Of a DNA stretch of 64,000 nucleotides, positions 41,138 through 50,435 are shown piece by piece; position 1 is the first letter of the stretch; every line of letters begins with the position of its first letter. The notes beneath the pieces were generated by a model, which searched no databases, was not told the origin of the DNA, and saw only the letters and a program-made list of their open reading frames with translations. The DNA lies in NCBI GenBank assembly GCA_030690415.1, contig JAUYGZ010000010.1:1-64000 (forward strand), given 5' to 3'. Position numbers and translations under genes: made by a program. The stretch is from a bacterium (GTDB taxonomy: Bacteria > Patescibacteriota > Gracilibacteria > JAUYGZ01).

Positions 41138-41168
41138 AATTTGATATCACAATTTGTGATTTCAAATT
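41138..41168. promoter_or_regulatory. 31-nt near-perfect palindrome upstream of the helicase gene
   Basis: Two 15-nt arms, AATTTGATATCACAA and TTGTGATTTCAAATT, around a single central T, with one mismatch. It lies 27 nt upstream of the helicase ATG. It has no U-tract in either direction, so a protein-binding site is more likely than a terminator. Confidence 0.6.
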
Positions 41169-41182
41169 CTGGAGCCAATTTT

Positions 41183-41198
41183 ATTCATGATCATGAAT
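41183..41198. repeat. 16-nt perfect palindrome at the rmuC stop
   Basis: ATTCATGATCATGAAT is self-complementary and ends within the rmuC stop codon. It is 14 nt from the larger palindrome at 41138-41168, so the two may form a composite regulatory region for the downstream helicase. Confidence 0.5.
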
Positions 41199-42307
41199 TA
41201 TGAAAAATTCTCCACGGCCGGTTTTTCCAGCTCCATCACTTCAATGTCACCTCCGATTGTTTTTTCAGAGATCCGATACACATCCTTGTCTATTTTTTTA
41301 AACTCCTGGTAGGACTGATTGTACATGGAGACGGTGGTTCCCAGATGCTGTCCCACTTTTTTCATCTTATCATCAAAGGAGATGATGTGTTTGCCTAGCT
41401 GAATCACATTTTTTTGGATATCCTTAAATCCCTCGGCCATTTTCATCTGATTGAGCCCTTGGAGCACAGTTTGCAAATAAGCTAGGAATGAAGAAGGGGA
41501 GACGATGATCACTTTTTTCGAGAAGGCATATTCAATGAGGTTCTGACTGTTCACCGACACCCCGACAGAGCTGCCAATAAGATTGTGATACACCCCTTCC
41601 GCGGGTACGTACATGAATGCAAACTCCATCGTGTTCTCCTCAGGGCGAACATACTTCGAAGTTTCATCGATCCGTTTTTTTACGTCGTTCCGAAATTCTT
41701 TCTCAAGCTTTTCTCGATTTTGAGAATCTGTTTCCTGCATGATCTGATTGTATTTTTCGAGTGAGAATTTTGAATCGATCGGGATAATCTGATCGTGCAT
41801 GAAGACAACTGCGTCAACCAGTTCCCCATTATTAAATTTATATTGCATCTGGTAAAGGTTCGGCGCCAGAACGGAGCTGAGCATGGATTCCAAAAAATAT
41901 TCGCCGAGCACCCCGCGGTGTTTTGGGTTTTTCAGGATGTTTTCAAGACTCTGCATTTGTTCGGCAAATCCCACGACTCTCTTGTTGGTCGAATCCAGTT
42001 CGGTCAGTTTCTTCGTCACCGACTCAATGAGTTGCGAACTCTCGCTAAACATCTTTTGCTGGCTCTGCGAAAGAGACTTGGTTTGTTCATGAAGTGATTT
42101 ATCTTGTTGAGAAAATTTTTCGAGTAAGGCTCTTTCTTGTGCGGTCAGTTTTTCCGAAAAAGTATTCTTCAAATCATTCATCTGCTGAAAGAGCAGCTTC
42201 GTCGTTTCATCTTCTCCTTGAGGTTTTTGGAGACTCTTCATCTGAATGACGAGATATCCCACGAGTCCGAGAAGAATCAGGACCGCGATGATCAGAATAG
42301 TTTCCAT
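41198..42307 (-). CDS. rmuC: DNA recombination protein RmuC
   Basis: A protein of about 369 residues with an N-terminal transmembrane helix, a long coiled coil (residues about 25-125) and the RmuC domain. Visible motifs include 'KNPKHRGVLGEYFLESMLSSVL', 'IPIDSKFSLEKY', 'MEFAFMYVPAEGVYHNL' and 'KKVIIVSPSSFLAYLQTVLQGL'. RmuC limits inversions at short repeats and has a PD-(D/E)XK-like nuclease fold. An ATG three codons earlier (42316) overlaps the end of the upstream gene; the ATG at 42307 avoids this. It lies between the translin-like and helicase genes. Confidence 0.92.
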   Translation of the reverse strand: METILIIAVLILLGLVGYLVIQMKSLQKPQGEDETTKLLFQQMNDLKNTFSEKLTAQERALLEKFSQQDKSLHEQTKSLSQSQQKMFSESSQLIESVTKKLTELDSTNKRVVGFAEQMQSLENILKNPKHRGVLGEYFLESMLSSVLAPNLYQMQYKFNNGELVDAVVFMHDQIIPIDSKFSLEKYNQIMQETDSQNREKLEKEFRNDVKKRIDETSKYVRPEENTMEFAFMYVPAEGVYHNLIGSSVGVSVNSQNLIEYAFSKKVIIVSPSSFLAYLQTVLQGLNQMKMAEGFKDIQKNVIQLGKHIISFDDKMKKVGQHLGTTVSMYNQSYQEFKKIDKDVYRISEKTIGGDIEVMELEKPAVENFS

Positions 42308-42308
42308 T

Positions 42309-42863
42309 TTAAACATGTTTAAGATTGTACTGAAAAATCATTTCTTCCATCCTTTTCATATTCCGTTCCAGGTCTTCCAGTTTTTTTCGGACAGCCCCGT
42401 TTCGGGTCACAATGATCTGGAGACAGGTCTGGTTCAGCTCTTCCAGATCATCCAGGACCTGCTTCATCTGATCGGGATTCATTCGCGCGAACCGAAGAAG
42501 CTCTCCGCTCATATCACAGAGGCCGCCGATATACGCGTCATGTTGGACCCCCAGTTCTTCTAAGGTTCTCAAGGGTTTCCCCTCGAGATAGTCACCCAAA
42601 AGCACCGCTTCCACAAACTCCTCAGTTCCCACCTGAATTCCTCCTATGCTGTAGAGATAGGGATCCTGTTCGAGAAGTGATCGCAGGTCAGTATACAGGA
42701 CTTCAGCTTTTTTGAGACTGTTCTGAGCCTTTTCACCCTGCTTTTTGAGCAGAAACCCAATGGCCACTTTTGACTCGATTCTCAGCTCATCGCTGAGTTT
42801 CAGACCCTTTCGACGGGACTGTTCAAACTGCTGATACGTGTCTGAGGGAAGGTAAAACTGCAT
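42309..42863 (-). CDS. Translin-like protein
   Basis: A 184-residue all-helical protein. Its middle, with 'GTEEFVEAVLLGDYLEG', 'YIGGLCDMSGELLRFA' and 'LEELNQTCLQIIVTRNGAVRKKLEDL', follows the translin/TRAX pattern, including acidic residues that in TRAX/C3PO contribute to RNase activity. Translins bind single-stranded DNA and RNA as octamers. Prokaryotic homologues are known from archaea and some bacteria. It overlaps or abuts rmuC, in a run of nucleic-acid-processing genes. Confidence 0.75.
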   Translation of the reverse strand: MQFYLPSDTYQQFEQSRRKGLKLSDELRIESKVAIGFLLKKQGEKAQNSLKKAEVLYTDLRSLLEQDPYLYSIGGIQVGTEEFVEAVLLGDYLEGKPLRTLEELGVQHDAYIGGLCDMSGELLRFARMNPDQMKQVLDDLEELNQTCLQIIVTRNGAVRKKLEDLERNMKRMEEMIFQYNLKHV

Positions 42864-42926
42864 AGAGAGATGTATAAAAGCGCCGCAATGATAGCAGAAA
42901 AGAGGGTAAGACTATAGGCCACCATC

Positions 42927-43760
42927 CTAGAGCTGACAGAGCTCATGAGCTTCTCGCAATACCCGTTCCCGTTGGTCCTTGCCCAGCCGAAGCGACGCGA
43001 TGCCTTTTGGAATATCACGACAAAGGATATGTCCCGCGTTCAGCAATTGTCTGATATTGCCCTCGGTAAGCGTGGTCAAACAGGTGATGGGGTGTAAGCC
43101 TACCCGATCAATAATCTGAGCCAGCCCCTCACCGGGAGGATAAGACCAGGAAAGCACATGCAGATTGACACACTTGACATATTTTATGGCCGCGGCACTG
43201 AACTTCGTATTCGTGACCAAACACCCGCGAAACTTCTTCGTCGAATCAGCGTGCGTCTTTTCCCAATGAGCCTGGAGATCCTGCATGCGGGCGGTGACGT
43301 ACAGCGCTGTCTTGATATCACTCTGGGCATTGTGAAAATTATGATATTTGCATTCCATCATCATGACTTCCTGGTCATTCTCGGCAATGACATCCACTTC
43401 ATGCTCTATGCATTTACCGGAAACCATTACTCCTACCTGAACACGGTATCCGAGCATTTCAAAAATGCTGGCAATAAACCGTTCAAAAGGATAGCCACTC
43501 GGCCCCAATCTCATGATGGCTTTCTTGAGATCGTAACGGGCTGCGTAGCTCGGCTTGGTCTCCTTCAGCAGCTCAAAAGCATGATGATAGATCTCAGACG
43601 TTTTCATTCCCTCTTCAAGTTCGCCTTCGATATGGATAAGTACCTTCCTGGCAACCTTATCGGAGGCACCCGCTCTCCTCAGAGAATGAAGCAGTTTTTC
43701 AGGCATGAAATACTCACTGTCGCCGTTCCATTTCAGGACCCTGAAGAGTTTTTTGTTCAT
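42927..43760 (-). CDS. ATP-cone domain fused to an Mrr-like PD-(D/E)XK nuclease
   Basis: A 277-residue fusion. Residues about 1-95 form an ATP-cone, as in NrdR and ribonucleotide reductases ('KLFRVLKWNGDSEYFMPEKLLHSLRRAGAS'). Residues about 100-215 form a restriction-endonuclease-type fold with the catalytic 'EHEVDVIAENDQEVMMMECKYH' (D...ExK). The end (about 215-277) has helix-hairpin-helix-like 'LTTLTEGNIRQLLNAGHILCRDI'. Nucleotide sensing by the cone may gate DNA cleavage. It lies 9 nt after the subtilase gene and 63 nt before the translin-like gene. Confidence 0.82.
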   Translation of the reverse strand: MNKKLFRVLKWNGDSEYFMPEKLLHSLRRAGASDKVARKVLIHIEGELEEGMKTSEIYHHAFELLKETKPSYAARYDLKKAIMRLGPSGYPFERFIASIFEMLGYRVQVGVMVSGKCIEHEVDVIAENDQEVMMMECKYHNFHNAQSDIKTALYVTARMQDLQAHWEKTHADSTKKFRGCLVTNTKFSAAAIKYVKCVNLHVLSWSYPPGEGLAQIIDRVGLHPITCLTTLTEGNIRQLLNAGHILCRDIPKGIASLRLGKDQRERVLREAHELCQL

Positions 43761-43769
43761 TGATCAAAA

Positions 43770-45152
43770 CTAAGGAGCTACTGGGATTCCATATCCGGAA
43801 GCGATATCGTATCCTATTCCCGCTCCGCTGCCATTGGCAGTGGTGATGTCTGTGACGATCGTCCGGAGATAGCTTCGGACAGTACTCGCTGTCCCACCAG
43901 CAGCAGTCCACAACCTGGCTGCCAGGCCGGCGATTGTAGGAGAAGAAAACGAGGTCCCTGAAAGTTTCGAATAACAGCCACCCTTATTGGTAGACTCAAC
44001 CTGAACACCTCCCGCGGAAAATTCAATTTCCCGACTTGAAAGAGTTCCATCATCTCCATCCGTTATTCCTCGAGAGGAAAATGAGGCCACCATAAGATTC
44101 GTATCATGAGCCGCTACGGCAACGACATTTGAATTCGCGGCAGGATAGTCTATTGAACCAGGAGCAGGCCCATCATTGCCTGCCGAAGCGACAAAGAGGG
44201 TATCTGGATGGCGTGCAATGGCATCCCGTATCAGTGAGCTTTCACTATTTCCACCAAAACTCATATTGATAACCTGCGCTCCCTGGCCGGCGACATAATC
44301 AATAGCGGCCGCGATGTCGTCGCCGAAGCACCCACCACCTCCACAAACCTTAATGATCTGCAGGCTTACGGCCGGCGCGACACCAAAAAGCCCTAGACCA
44401 TCTGCTCCGCCGGAGGCGGCAATAATTCCGGATGAATGGGTTCCATGACCAACGCTGTCCTTATCTTCACAGCCATTTTGAATCCCTCTCTTCGTAGCAT
44501 CCTTGCAGAGTGTAATATTCGCCATCAGATCAGGGTGATCTGTATCAATGCCAGTGTCGAGCACCGCGACATTAATTCCAGCACCATTTCCAGCCAGCCC
44601 ACCATTGATCTGAGTCACATTATACTCCCGTTGCTGAGAGGGGAAACAGACGCGACTGGATGGAGGAGGTGTTGTAGCGCCGCACTTACAGTTTGCACAG
44701 GTTTCTCCGACCGGACAGGAAAGTCCAGGTTCTCCACATTTTTCACTCTTCTCAGCAATGCCATTGCCACACACCGGTTTTGCTGCCATCAGTTCTCCAT
44801 CATGATGGGTAAGCTGAAATACGGGAACCTCTTCAACATCGGCAAGGGCCTGGAGTCGGGAGAGAAGAGAAGCCGGTACATGAGCCGTAAAGGTGCCATC
44901 AGGAAATTGATGACGGACATCTAAAGCGAGACCATCGATCTCCTTCTTTTTTGAGGGTTCCTTTATTTTTATACTTACCCGCTTAAAAGTCCCGGTTGAT
45001 GAAGCATCATCAAGTGTCGTCTCACTTCCCCGTTCATTATTCAACAAAGAGGCAGGCCAGGAAGAGCGGCCAAATGAGTACGAGGTTCCCATAACCAAGA
45101 GAACAACAAGTCCTATCATAAGAGCAATGCTCTTGAAATTGAGGTGTTTCAT
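43770..45152 (-). CDS. Secreted subtilisin-like (S8) serine protease
   Basis: A 460-residue protease with an N-terminal signal helix (about residues 8-28) and a propeptide-like region (about 55-120). A short Cys-rich segment beginning CGNGIAEKSEKCGEPG (about 128-157) precedes the S8 catalytic domain. The triad is visible: Asp in AVLDTGID, His in GHGTHSSG, Ser in GTSFSSP. The Cys-rich motif resembles CGNG...C repeats of secreted proteins. It probably acts outside the cell on proteins or peptides. It follows copA by 25 nt on the same strand. Confidence 0.9.
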   Translation of the reverse strand: MKHLNFKSIALMIGLVVLLVMGTSYSFGRSSWPASLLNNERGSETTLDDASSTGTFKRVSIKIKEPSKKKEIDGLALDVRHQFPDGTFTAHVPASLLSRLQALADVEEVPVFQLTHHDGELMAAKPVCGNGIAEKSEKCGEPGLSCPVGETCANCKCGATTPPPSSRVCFPSQQREYNVTQINGGLAGNGAGINVAVLDTGIDTDHPDLMANITLCKDATKRGIQNGCEDKDSVGHGTHSSGIIAASGGADGLGLFGVAPAVSLQIIKVCGGGGCFGDDIAAAIDYVAGQGAQVINMSFGGNSESSLIRDAIARHPDTLFVASAGNDGPAPGSIDYPAANSNVVAVAAHDTNLMVASFSSRGITDGDDGTLSSREIEFSAGGVQVESTNKGGCYSKLSGTSFSSPTIAGLAARLWTAAGGTASTVRSYLRTIVTDITTANGSGAGIGYDIASGYGIPVAP

Positions 45153-45177
45153 AATGATTAATTAAATCGGGTCCACT

Positions 45178-47415
45178 CTACACCCTAAACCTCCTTAACC
45201 TCAACGCATTCAAGACGACACTTACGGAAGAAAAAGACATGGCTACAGCGGACACGATCGGATTCAACAATCCAAAAGCCGCTATTGGAATTCCGACTAT
45301 ATTATAGATAAAGGCCCAAAAGAGATTTTGTTTGATATTGCGGAGCGTTGCTCGCGAGAGTTCAATTGCCTCCACCGCTTTCATTAAGTCGCCTTTCACG
45401 AGCACGATATCTCCCGATTCGATCGCGATATCCGTCCCCGTTCCCATGGCGATACCGATATCAGCCGTGGCTAAGGCAGGGGAGTCATTGATTCCATCAC
45501 CCACCATAGCGACGAATTCTCCTGCCTTCTGAAGCTCCTTGATCTTCTGTACTTTTTGTTCCGGGGAAACCTCAGCCAGGACTTCGTCAATTCCCACCTG
45601 CTTCGCGATCGCCTGGGCGACCTGCTGATTGTCTCCCGTCATCATGACCGGCCTAATCCCTTTCGAGTGAAGGATCTCAATAGCCTTTTTTGAACTCTCC
45701 TTAACCCCATCCTGAACACCAAAATACCCCAAGACCTGTTTTGCGTCACTGACGAGTAGGACCGTTTGACCTTCCGCGTGGAGAGCATCGATACGATTTT
45801 GAACGGATTCCAGATCAATCTTCAGAGACTTCAGATAACTCGTACTTCCGAGAAAATACTCATTTCCATCAAGCTGAGCTTTCACTCCCTTCCCCGTTAC
45901 AGCTGAAAAGTTTTTCACTTCAGCGGCTTGTATTTTTTGTTCAGCGGCATAATCAAGAATACTTTTCGCGAGAGGGTGCTCCGAATGCTGTTCCAACGAG
46001 AGAGCAATTCTCAGCACGTCAGAATCTTTTTGTCCGCTGGTTACCTCAAAAGTTTGAACCTCCGGATGCCCATTCGTGATGGTGCCGGTTTTATCAAAAC
46101 AAATAGTGGTTATCTTGTGAACTTTCTCCAGGCTCTCCGCTTTTTTGATCAAGATTCCCAAGGTGGCGCCCTTTCCGGACCCGACCACAATTGAAATCGG
46201 AGTAGCCAAGCCCAGAGCGCATGGGCAGGCAATGATCAGAACCGTGACCGTAATAATAATGGACTGTGAAAGTCCCACTCCCGCAAAAAACCAGCCCAGG
46301 AAAGTGAGCGTTGAAACAAGAAGCACTGACCAGACAAAATACACCGAAATAATATCGACCAACCTTTGGATCGGAGCCTTGCTCATCTGAGCTTGTTCCA
46401 CCAGCTGGATCATCTGTGCCAGCATGCTTTCTTTTCCAACCTTACGTGCTTCAATCATCATCACGGTATTTCCGTTCACAGTCGCGCCGATGACAGAGTC
46501 TCCCTTCTTTTTATCAACAGGAATACTTTCACCCGTGACCATTGATTCATCGATCGTCACTTCACCTTCAACGATCATGCCATCCACCGGGATCTTCTCT
46601 CCAGGTTTGACGAGCAATACGTCACCCTTCTGGACCTGATCTATCGGAATGTCCTCCGTTTTGTTTTTACCGACTACCTTATGAGCCAGCTTTGCTCCTA
46701 GTTCCAGCAATTTTTTTATGGCCTGACTGGCTCGACCCTTCGCTCTCGCTTCCAGATACCTTCCCAGCATGATGAAGGTTGCAATAATCGACGCGTCCAT
46801 GAAGTACTCCTCCATCACCGAAGTGAAAAGAACATTATAGCTTGAATACAAAAAAGCCGCGCTCACCCCCAGGGCGACAAGGGTATCCATGTTGGGACGA
46901 CCTTTAGAGAGAAAAGAGGGGATACCTCGAACATAAAAATCCCTGCCGGTATAGAGCAGCACTGTAAAGGTGAGCAGAAGCATGACGAACCCTTCATTTC
47001 TGAAATCGAAAAAGAGAGACATTCCGATGAGGAGAACGCTTACAACGATGCCATAAATGACCTTGTTCCTCTTGGATCGAATTTCCTTTTCACTCTCTGA
47101 AGAGGCATGTCCCGAATGATCTTCACCAGCCATGTCATCATGATTCATTCCCTGCATGTCATGTTCCATCTCATGATGATCTATTTCAGATTTATCCACT
47201 CCTATGAGCTGAGCTGTGTACCCTGTCTTTTTCACTTGGGCAATGATATTTTCCGCACTCAGGACATCAGGATCAAACATGACCTCTGCCTTTTGCGTTG
47301 CGAAGTTCACCATCGCATGATGGACCCCTTTCAGTTTTTTAAGGTCTTCTTCAATATGCGTCACGCAGGACGCGCAATCGATATCGGGGATGAGAAACGT
47401 TTTGGTCGTGTGCAT
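45178..47415 (-). CDS. copA: Copper-exporting P1B-type ATPase
   Basis: A 745-residue heavy-metal P-type ATPase. An N-terminal HMA domain with CASC is followed by a His/Met-rich linker of about 35 residues. Then come eight membrane helices with the metal-site motif [11 protein letters not shown], the phosphorylation motif DKTGTIT, the HP motif in 'SEHPLAKSI', and [13 protein letters not shown] plus the conserved C-terminal helices fit Cu(I) export. It is probably the effector of the csoR-led unit. Confidence 0.94.
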   Translation of the reverse strand: MHTTKTFLIPDIDCASCVTHIEEDLKKLKGVHHAMVNFATQKAEVMFDPDVLSAENIIAQVKKTGYTAQLIGVDKSEIDHHEMEHDMQGMNHDDMAGEDHSGHASSESEKEIRSKRNKVIYGIVVSVLLIGMSLFFDFRNEGFVMLLLTFTVLLYTGRDFYVRGIPSFLSKGRPNMDTLVALGVSAAFLYSSYNVLFTSVMEEYFMDASIIATFIMLGRYLEARAKGRASQAIKKLLELGAKLAHKVVGKNKTEDIPIDQVQKGDVLLVKPGEKIPVDGMIVEGEVTIDESMVTGESIPVDKKKGDSVIGATVNGNTVMMIEARKVGKESMLAQMIQLVEQAQMSKAPIQRLVDIISVYFVWSVLLVSTLTFLGWFFAGVGLSQSIIITVTVLIIACPCALGLATPISIVVGSGKGATLGILIKKAESLEKVHKITTICFDKTGTITNGHPEVQTFEVTSGQKDSDVLRIALSLEQHSEHPLAKSILDYAAEQKIQAAEVKNFSAVTGKGVKAQLDGNEYFLGSTSYLKSLKIDLESVQNRIDALHAEGQTVLLVSDAKQVLGYFGVQDGVKESSKKAIEILHSKGIRPVMMTGDNQQVAQAIAKQVGIDEVLAEVSPEQKVQKIKELQKAGEFVAMVGDGINDSPALATADIGIAMGTGTDIAIESGDIVLVKGDLMKAVEAIELSRATLRNIKQNLFWAFIYNIVGIPIAAFGLLNPIVSAVAMSFSSVSVVLNALRLRRFRV

Positions 47416-47424
47416 GTGAAAGGA

Positions 47425-47976
47425 TTAGAGAAAACGAGGAATTGTTTTGCAGTACTGTTGATACGCGGAACGATATTCTTTTTTCATCCAGGGTTCCTCG
47501 ATAAAGGGAAGGAGCAGATACCAAGGAATCATCGCCAATGAAAGCACTGCCGTGAGAAAGGAATTCGAAAGCAGTGAGAGTCCGATCAGAAATGCCATGG
47601 CTCCAACATACTGAGGGTTGCGAGAGAAGCGATAGGGGCCTGACATTCTCAAGGTGCCTTTGAGACCTGAAGTTTGAACGACACTCAGTTTCAAAACGGC
47701 CCACAAGCCAAACACGATGCCTACGATCAACACAATTCCACTTGTAATACGGATGGGGAGAGCCTGAAACAAATTCAAAGTATTTCTGTCAAAATAAGCG
47801 AGGAAGGGGAGAAGGACATGCACGGACGTTGACGCCGGCCATACGATCCAGTACTGCCAGGACTTCTTCTTTGGTGGCGGCCAAATACGATGTTCCGGAA
47901 AAAAATAACTGATCAGAAGAGCGCCCCAACAGAGGAGGACCGCAAATGCGGAGAGATAAAAAAGATAAAGCGTCAT
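47425..47976 (-). CDS. Isoprenylcysteine-carboxyl-methyltransferase-like membrane protein
   Basis: A 183-residue membrane protein with about five helices. The C-terminal ICMT/PEMT signature is 'SGPYRFSRNPQYVGAMAFLIGLSLL' followed by 'EEPWMKKEYRSAYQQYCKTIPRFL'. Such proteins are S-adenosylmethionine-dependent methyltransferases of lipids or small molecules. Relatives are often found next to heavy-metal resistance genes. It lies 9 nt upstream of copA. Confidence 0.85.
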   Translation of the reverse strand: MTLYLFYLSAFAVLLCWGALLISYFFPEHRIWPPPKKKSWQYWIVWPASTSVHVLLPFLAYFDRNTLNLFQALPIRITSGIVLIVGIVFGLWAVLKLSVVQTSGLKGTLRMSGPYRFSRNPQYVGAMAFLIGLSLLSNSFLTAVLSLAMIPWYLLLPFIEEPWMKKEYRSAYQQYCKTIPRFL

Positions 47977-47989
47977 AGGCCATCAAAAA

Positions 47990-48385
47990 CTACATCCGGT
48001 CAATGACCGACTTCAATTTTTCTTCGACGGTTTTAGCGACCGCGCAAAGCGCTTTGTTCCCAATCGAACTCATCAAGGCATTTGGCATCACGGCTGAAAC
48101 AATAGTTTTATTCCCTTTGATGTACACGATAACGTTGCAGGGGAGCAATAATCCAATTTCTTTTTCAGCTTCAAGCGCCTTGGCCGCCATGGCAGGGTTG
48201 CAGGCCCCCAAGATGACATACTCGTCCATATTCTTATTGAGTTTCTCCTTCATCTTTGCCTTTACGTCGATCGTGGTGAGGATGCTGAATCCCTCGTCCT
48301 TGAGGAGCTCCGTCACTTTTTGAACCGCTGCGTCAAAATCGAGATTCACTTCGGCGCTGTATCCATAGGAGGTCTGAGTTTTCAT
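47990..48385 (-). CDS. DUF302 domain protein
   Basis: A protein of about 131 residues with the DUF302 pattern: 'FDAAVQKVTELLKDEGFSILTTIDVKAKMKEKL', 'YVILGACNPAMAAKAL' and 'IGLLLPCNVIVY'. No signal peptide is seen, so it is cytoplasmic. The CNP and PCN cysteines could bind metal or react with thiols. The family frequently sits next to copper and other metal-resistance genes. The ATG at 48385 is preferred over a frame opening at 48409. Confidence 0.88.
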   Translation of the reverse strand: MKTQTSYGYSAEVNLDFDAAVQKVTELLKDEGFSILTTIDVKAKMKEKLNKNMDEYVILGACNPAMAAKALEAEKEIGLLLPCNVIVYIKGNKTIVSAVMPNALMSSIGNKALCAVAKTVEEKLKSVIDRM

Positions 48386-48460
48386 GGGAAGGGATAAGAA
48401 ACGGACCAAATAATGAAAGCGTGGTATTCATTTTTTCATTTTATATTTTGCATTTTTCAT

Positions 48461-49777
48461 TCATTCTCCTTCATCAATATCAACCCAAATCGTCACTTCA
48501 GCTTCAGGTGTACCGGGATCATTTGTTTCGAGAAAAACGGTCCTCTTAAATCGCTCCTTCGGTTCCTCATGAACAGTGGGATCAAAGGTCACCGTGAGAG
48601 TTGTTGAAGAACCGGGTTCAATACTCTTGCTTGCTATCTCGGCACTGGTGCAACTACAACTGGTTGAAATAGTACCAATTATAAGCGGTTCAGTACCGAC
48701 ATTAGAAATCGTAAAAACGGTTTTCTTTATTTCCGTTAAACCCACAATTCCCAGATCCTCGGTTTCCCGATCAAACAAAATCCGTGCACCGGAAGAGAGC
48801 GCTGCTGAATTTTCAGGTGCCCTGATCATTTCATCGGCCGACTTCATCATCCAGGGCACGACGGGTCGATTCTCTTCCATCCAATGAACGATTCCTCCGT
48901 GAAGGCTTTTGACATCGGTATAGCCGAGTACATTCAAAAGCTCGTAGGCTTGTCGACTCCGATTTCCACTGTGACAATAGACGACAATTTCATCACTTTT
49001 TGATATCCCGAGATCAGACAAAGCATTCTGAGAAAGCGATCCAAGCGCAATATGGAGCGCACCTTCGATGACCCCCGTTTCTTCAAGCTCAGCATTTTCC
49101 CGGACATCGATCAGCACGAAATCTTCTTTTCCCTGAATCCTTTTTAAAAGAGTTTCATCGCTGACCTCGTAGGCTTCCATATCAGCATATTCTTCATCAT
49201 CATGATCTTCATCTTCTTCTTCTCCATCTGACATACTATCTGAACCAGCGGGGTGTTTCAGGAGATAATCCGCTTCAGAAAGAACATCTCCGCTGGTCTG
49301 AAGACGAGTGTACTGAACCGCCCCATCAGAGGGGTCAGGATCACTAATGACATCAATGGTTCTCTTAATGGGTCCGGTAGCCGTAGGACCATGGGCCATG
49401 GGATCAAAAACAACCAGCACGGTAAAAGATTCTCCTGGTTTAACAGGGTATGACCAGGTATTGCTTGGATTATTCATGCCAAATGAAGGGGATTCAGTCC
49501 CATTGGGAAGTTTAATTGAGGCAGTAGTACACATGCAAGAAGTCGAAGCCCCTTTCAGGAGTATTTCCGAAGCTCCTTCATTCTTGAGGGTAAACGTGTG
49601 TTCCACGGTTCCTCCTGCGATATTGATGTCGCCCCAGTCAAATTCAAAAGACCCATTCACAGAAGAAAAGGCTGGAGCAATATCGGAGGGGGGCGGGGAG
49701 CTCGTGAACCAGGAACAAGCACTCAGTGAAAAGAGAAGAAGGAATGAGCCGAGAAGAAGGAAGAGCTTTTTGGCCAT
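48461..49777 (-). CDS. Lipoprotein: DUF1573 - rhodanese - DUF1573
   Basis: A 438-residue exported lipoprotein (lipobox LSAC at residue 21). Residues about 40-165 are a DUF1573 immunoglobulin-like domain with a CMC pair. An acidic linker with a run of Asp/Glu follows (about 180-200). Residues about 205-310 are a rhodanese domain with the catalytic loop VVYCHSGNRS. Residues about 325-435 are a second DUF1573 domain with a CSC pair. The CxC pairs and the rhodanese cysteine suggest copper or persulfide chemistry at the cell surface. It is the fourth gene of the csoR unit. Confidence 0.9.
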   Translation of the reverse strand: MAKKLFLLLGSFLLLFSLSACSWFTSSPPPSDIAPAFSSVNGSFEFDWGDINIAGGTVEHTFTLKNEGASEILLKGASTSCMCTTASIKLPNGTESPSFGMNNPSNTWSYPVKPGESFTVLVVFDPMAHGPTATGPIKRTIDVISDPDPSDGAVQYTRLQTSGDVLSEADYLLKHPAGSDSMSDGEEEDEDHDDEEYADMEAYEVSDETLLKRIQGKEDFVLIDVRENAELEETGVIEGALHIALGSLSQNALSDLGISKSDEIVVYCHSGNRSRQAYELLNVLGYTDVKSLHGGIVHWMEENRPVVPWMMKSADEMIRAPENSAALSSGARILFDRETEDLGIVGLTEIKKTVFTISNVGTEPLIIGTISTSCSCTSAEIASKSIEPGSSTTLTVTFDPTVHEEPKERFKRTVFLETNDPGTPEAEVTIWVDIDEGE

Positions 49778-49823
49778 AAAAATTCAGATAAGGGAAAGAG
49801 GTTCAAGAGAAACAATGTCAAAT

Positions 49824-50150
49824 CTAAGAAGCCTCTCCGGGAAGGATATATTCTCGCATTTCTTTAATCATATCATCACGATCCATCATCATACCGTTCT
49901 CACCCCACCCCATCCCTTTATATGAGCTGCCGGGGTGAGGCCAACCGGACCCGAAGGTGAAAGCACTGGTGAGAAGCATTCCGACAACACCGATAATCAA
50001 AGACCAGGTAACCAGCTTCTTGAGTTCAGTCGGCTTGAGCCTGGAAGCCCAAAGAACGAATAGAATTGCGCCGACGAGAGTGATCGCGACAAAGACATGG
50101 TGGAGATGCCATCCGAAGGCAAGTCCATAGGACGAGTAGCCAGTCATCAT
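49824..50150 (-). CDS. Small two-TM membrane protein with Met-rich C-terminus
   Basis: A 108-residue protein with two transmembrane helices (about residues 16-34 and 45-66), His residues near the first helix (FGWHLHHVF) and a Met/Gly/Trp-rich segment near residues 78-95. No family recognised. Met and His residues at the membrane surface fit a copper-handling context. It is co-directional between the DUF5676-like gene and the lipoprotein gene. Confidence 0.7.
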   Translation of the reverse strand: MMTGYSSYGLAFGWHLHHVFVAITLVGAILFVLWASRLKPTELKKLVTWSLIIGVVGMLLTSAFTFGSGWPHPGSSYKGMGWGENGMMMDRDDMIKEMREYILPGEAS

Positions 50151-50171
50151 GGGAAAAGAATTGAAAATATA

Positions 50172-50414
50172 CTAAGTAATACGATTATACACCCATGCGA
50201 CGAGAACACCCGAAACATAACTCCAGAGAGCCGCTTCAATCATTCCTCCGATAACACCAAGCACCGTCAGGTCAGCCAAAACATGAAACTGGGCCATGAG
50301 GTCCCAAGCTTCCGTATAATAGCCTGCCATGGCCAAGAGGGCCATTATGAGCATACCCAGGGCACCGAAAACAGCCAGGCTGAGGCCGAAGGCGTTTACA
50401 TTGAGTGTCTTCAT
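50172..50414 (-). CDS. DUF5676-like small membrane protein
   Basis: An 80-residue two-helix membrane protein. The start 'LNVNAFGLSLAVFGALGMLIMALL' and end 'GGMIEAALWSYVSGVLVAWVYNRI' follow the DUF5676 pattern. The role is unknown; homologues are often near copper or mercury genes. It lies 21 nt after csoR. Confidence 0.75.
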   Translation of the reverse strand: MKTLNVNAFGLSLAVFGALGMLIMALLAMAGYYTEAWDLMAQFHVLADLTVLGVIGGMIEAALWSYVSGVLVAWVYNRIT

Positions 50415-50435
50415 ATAAATAAGATAAAAAAATAA

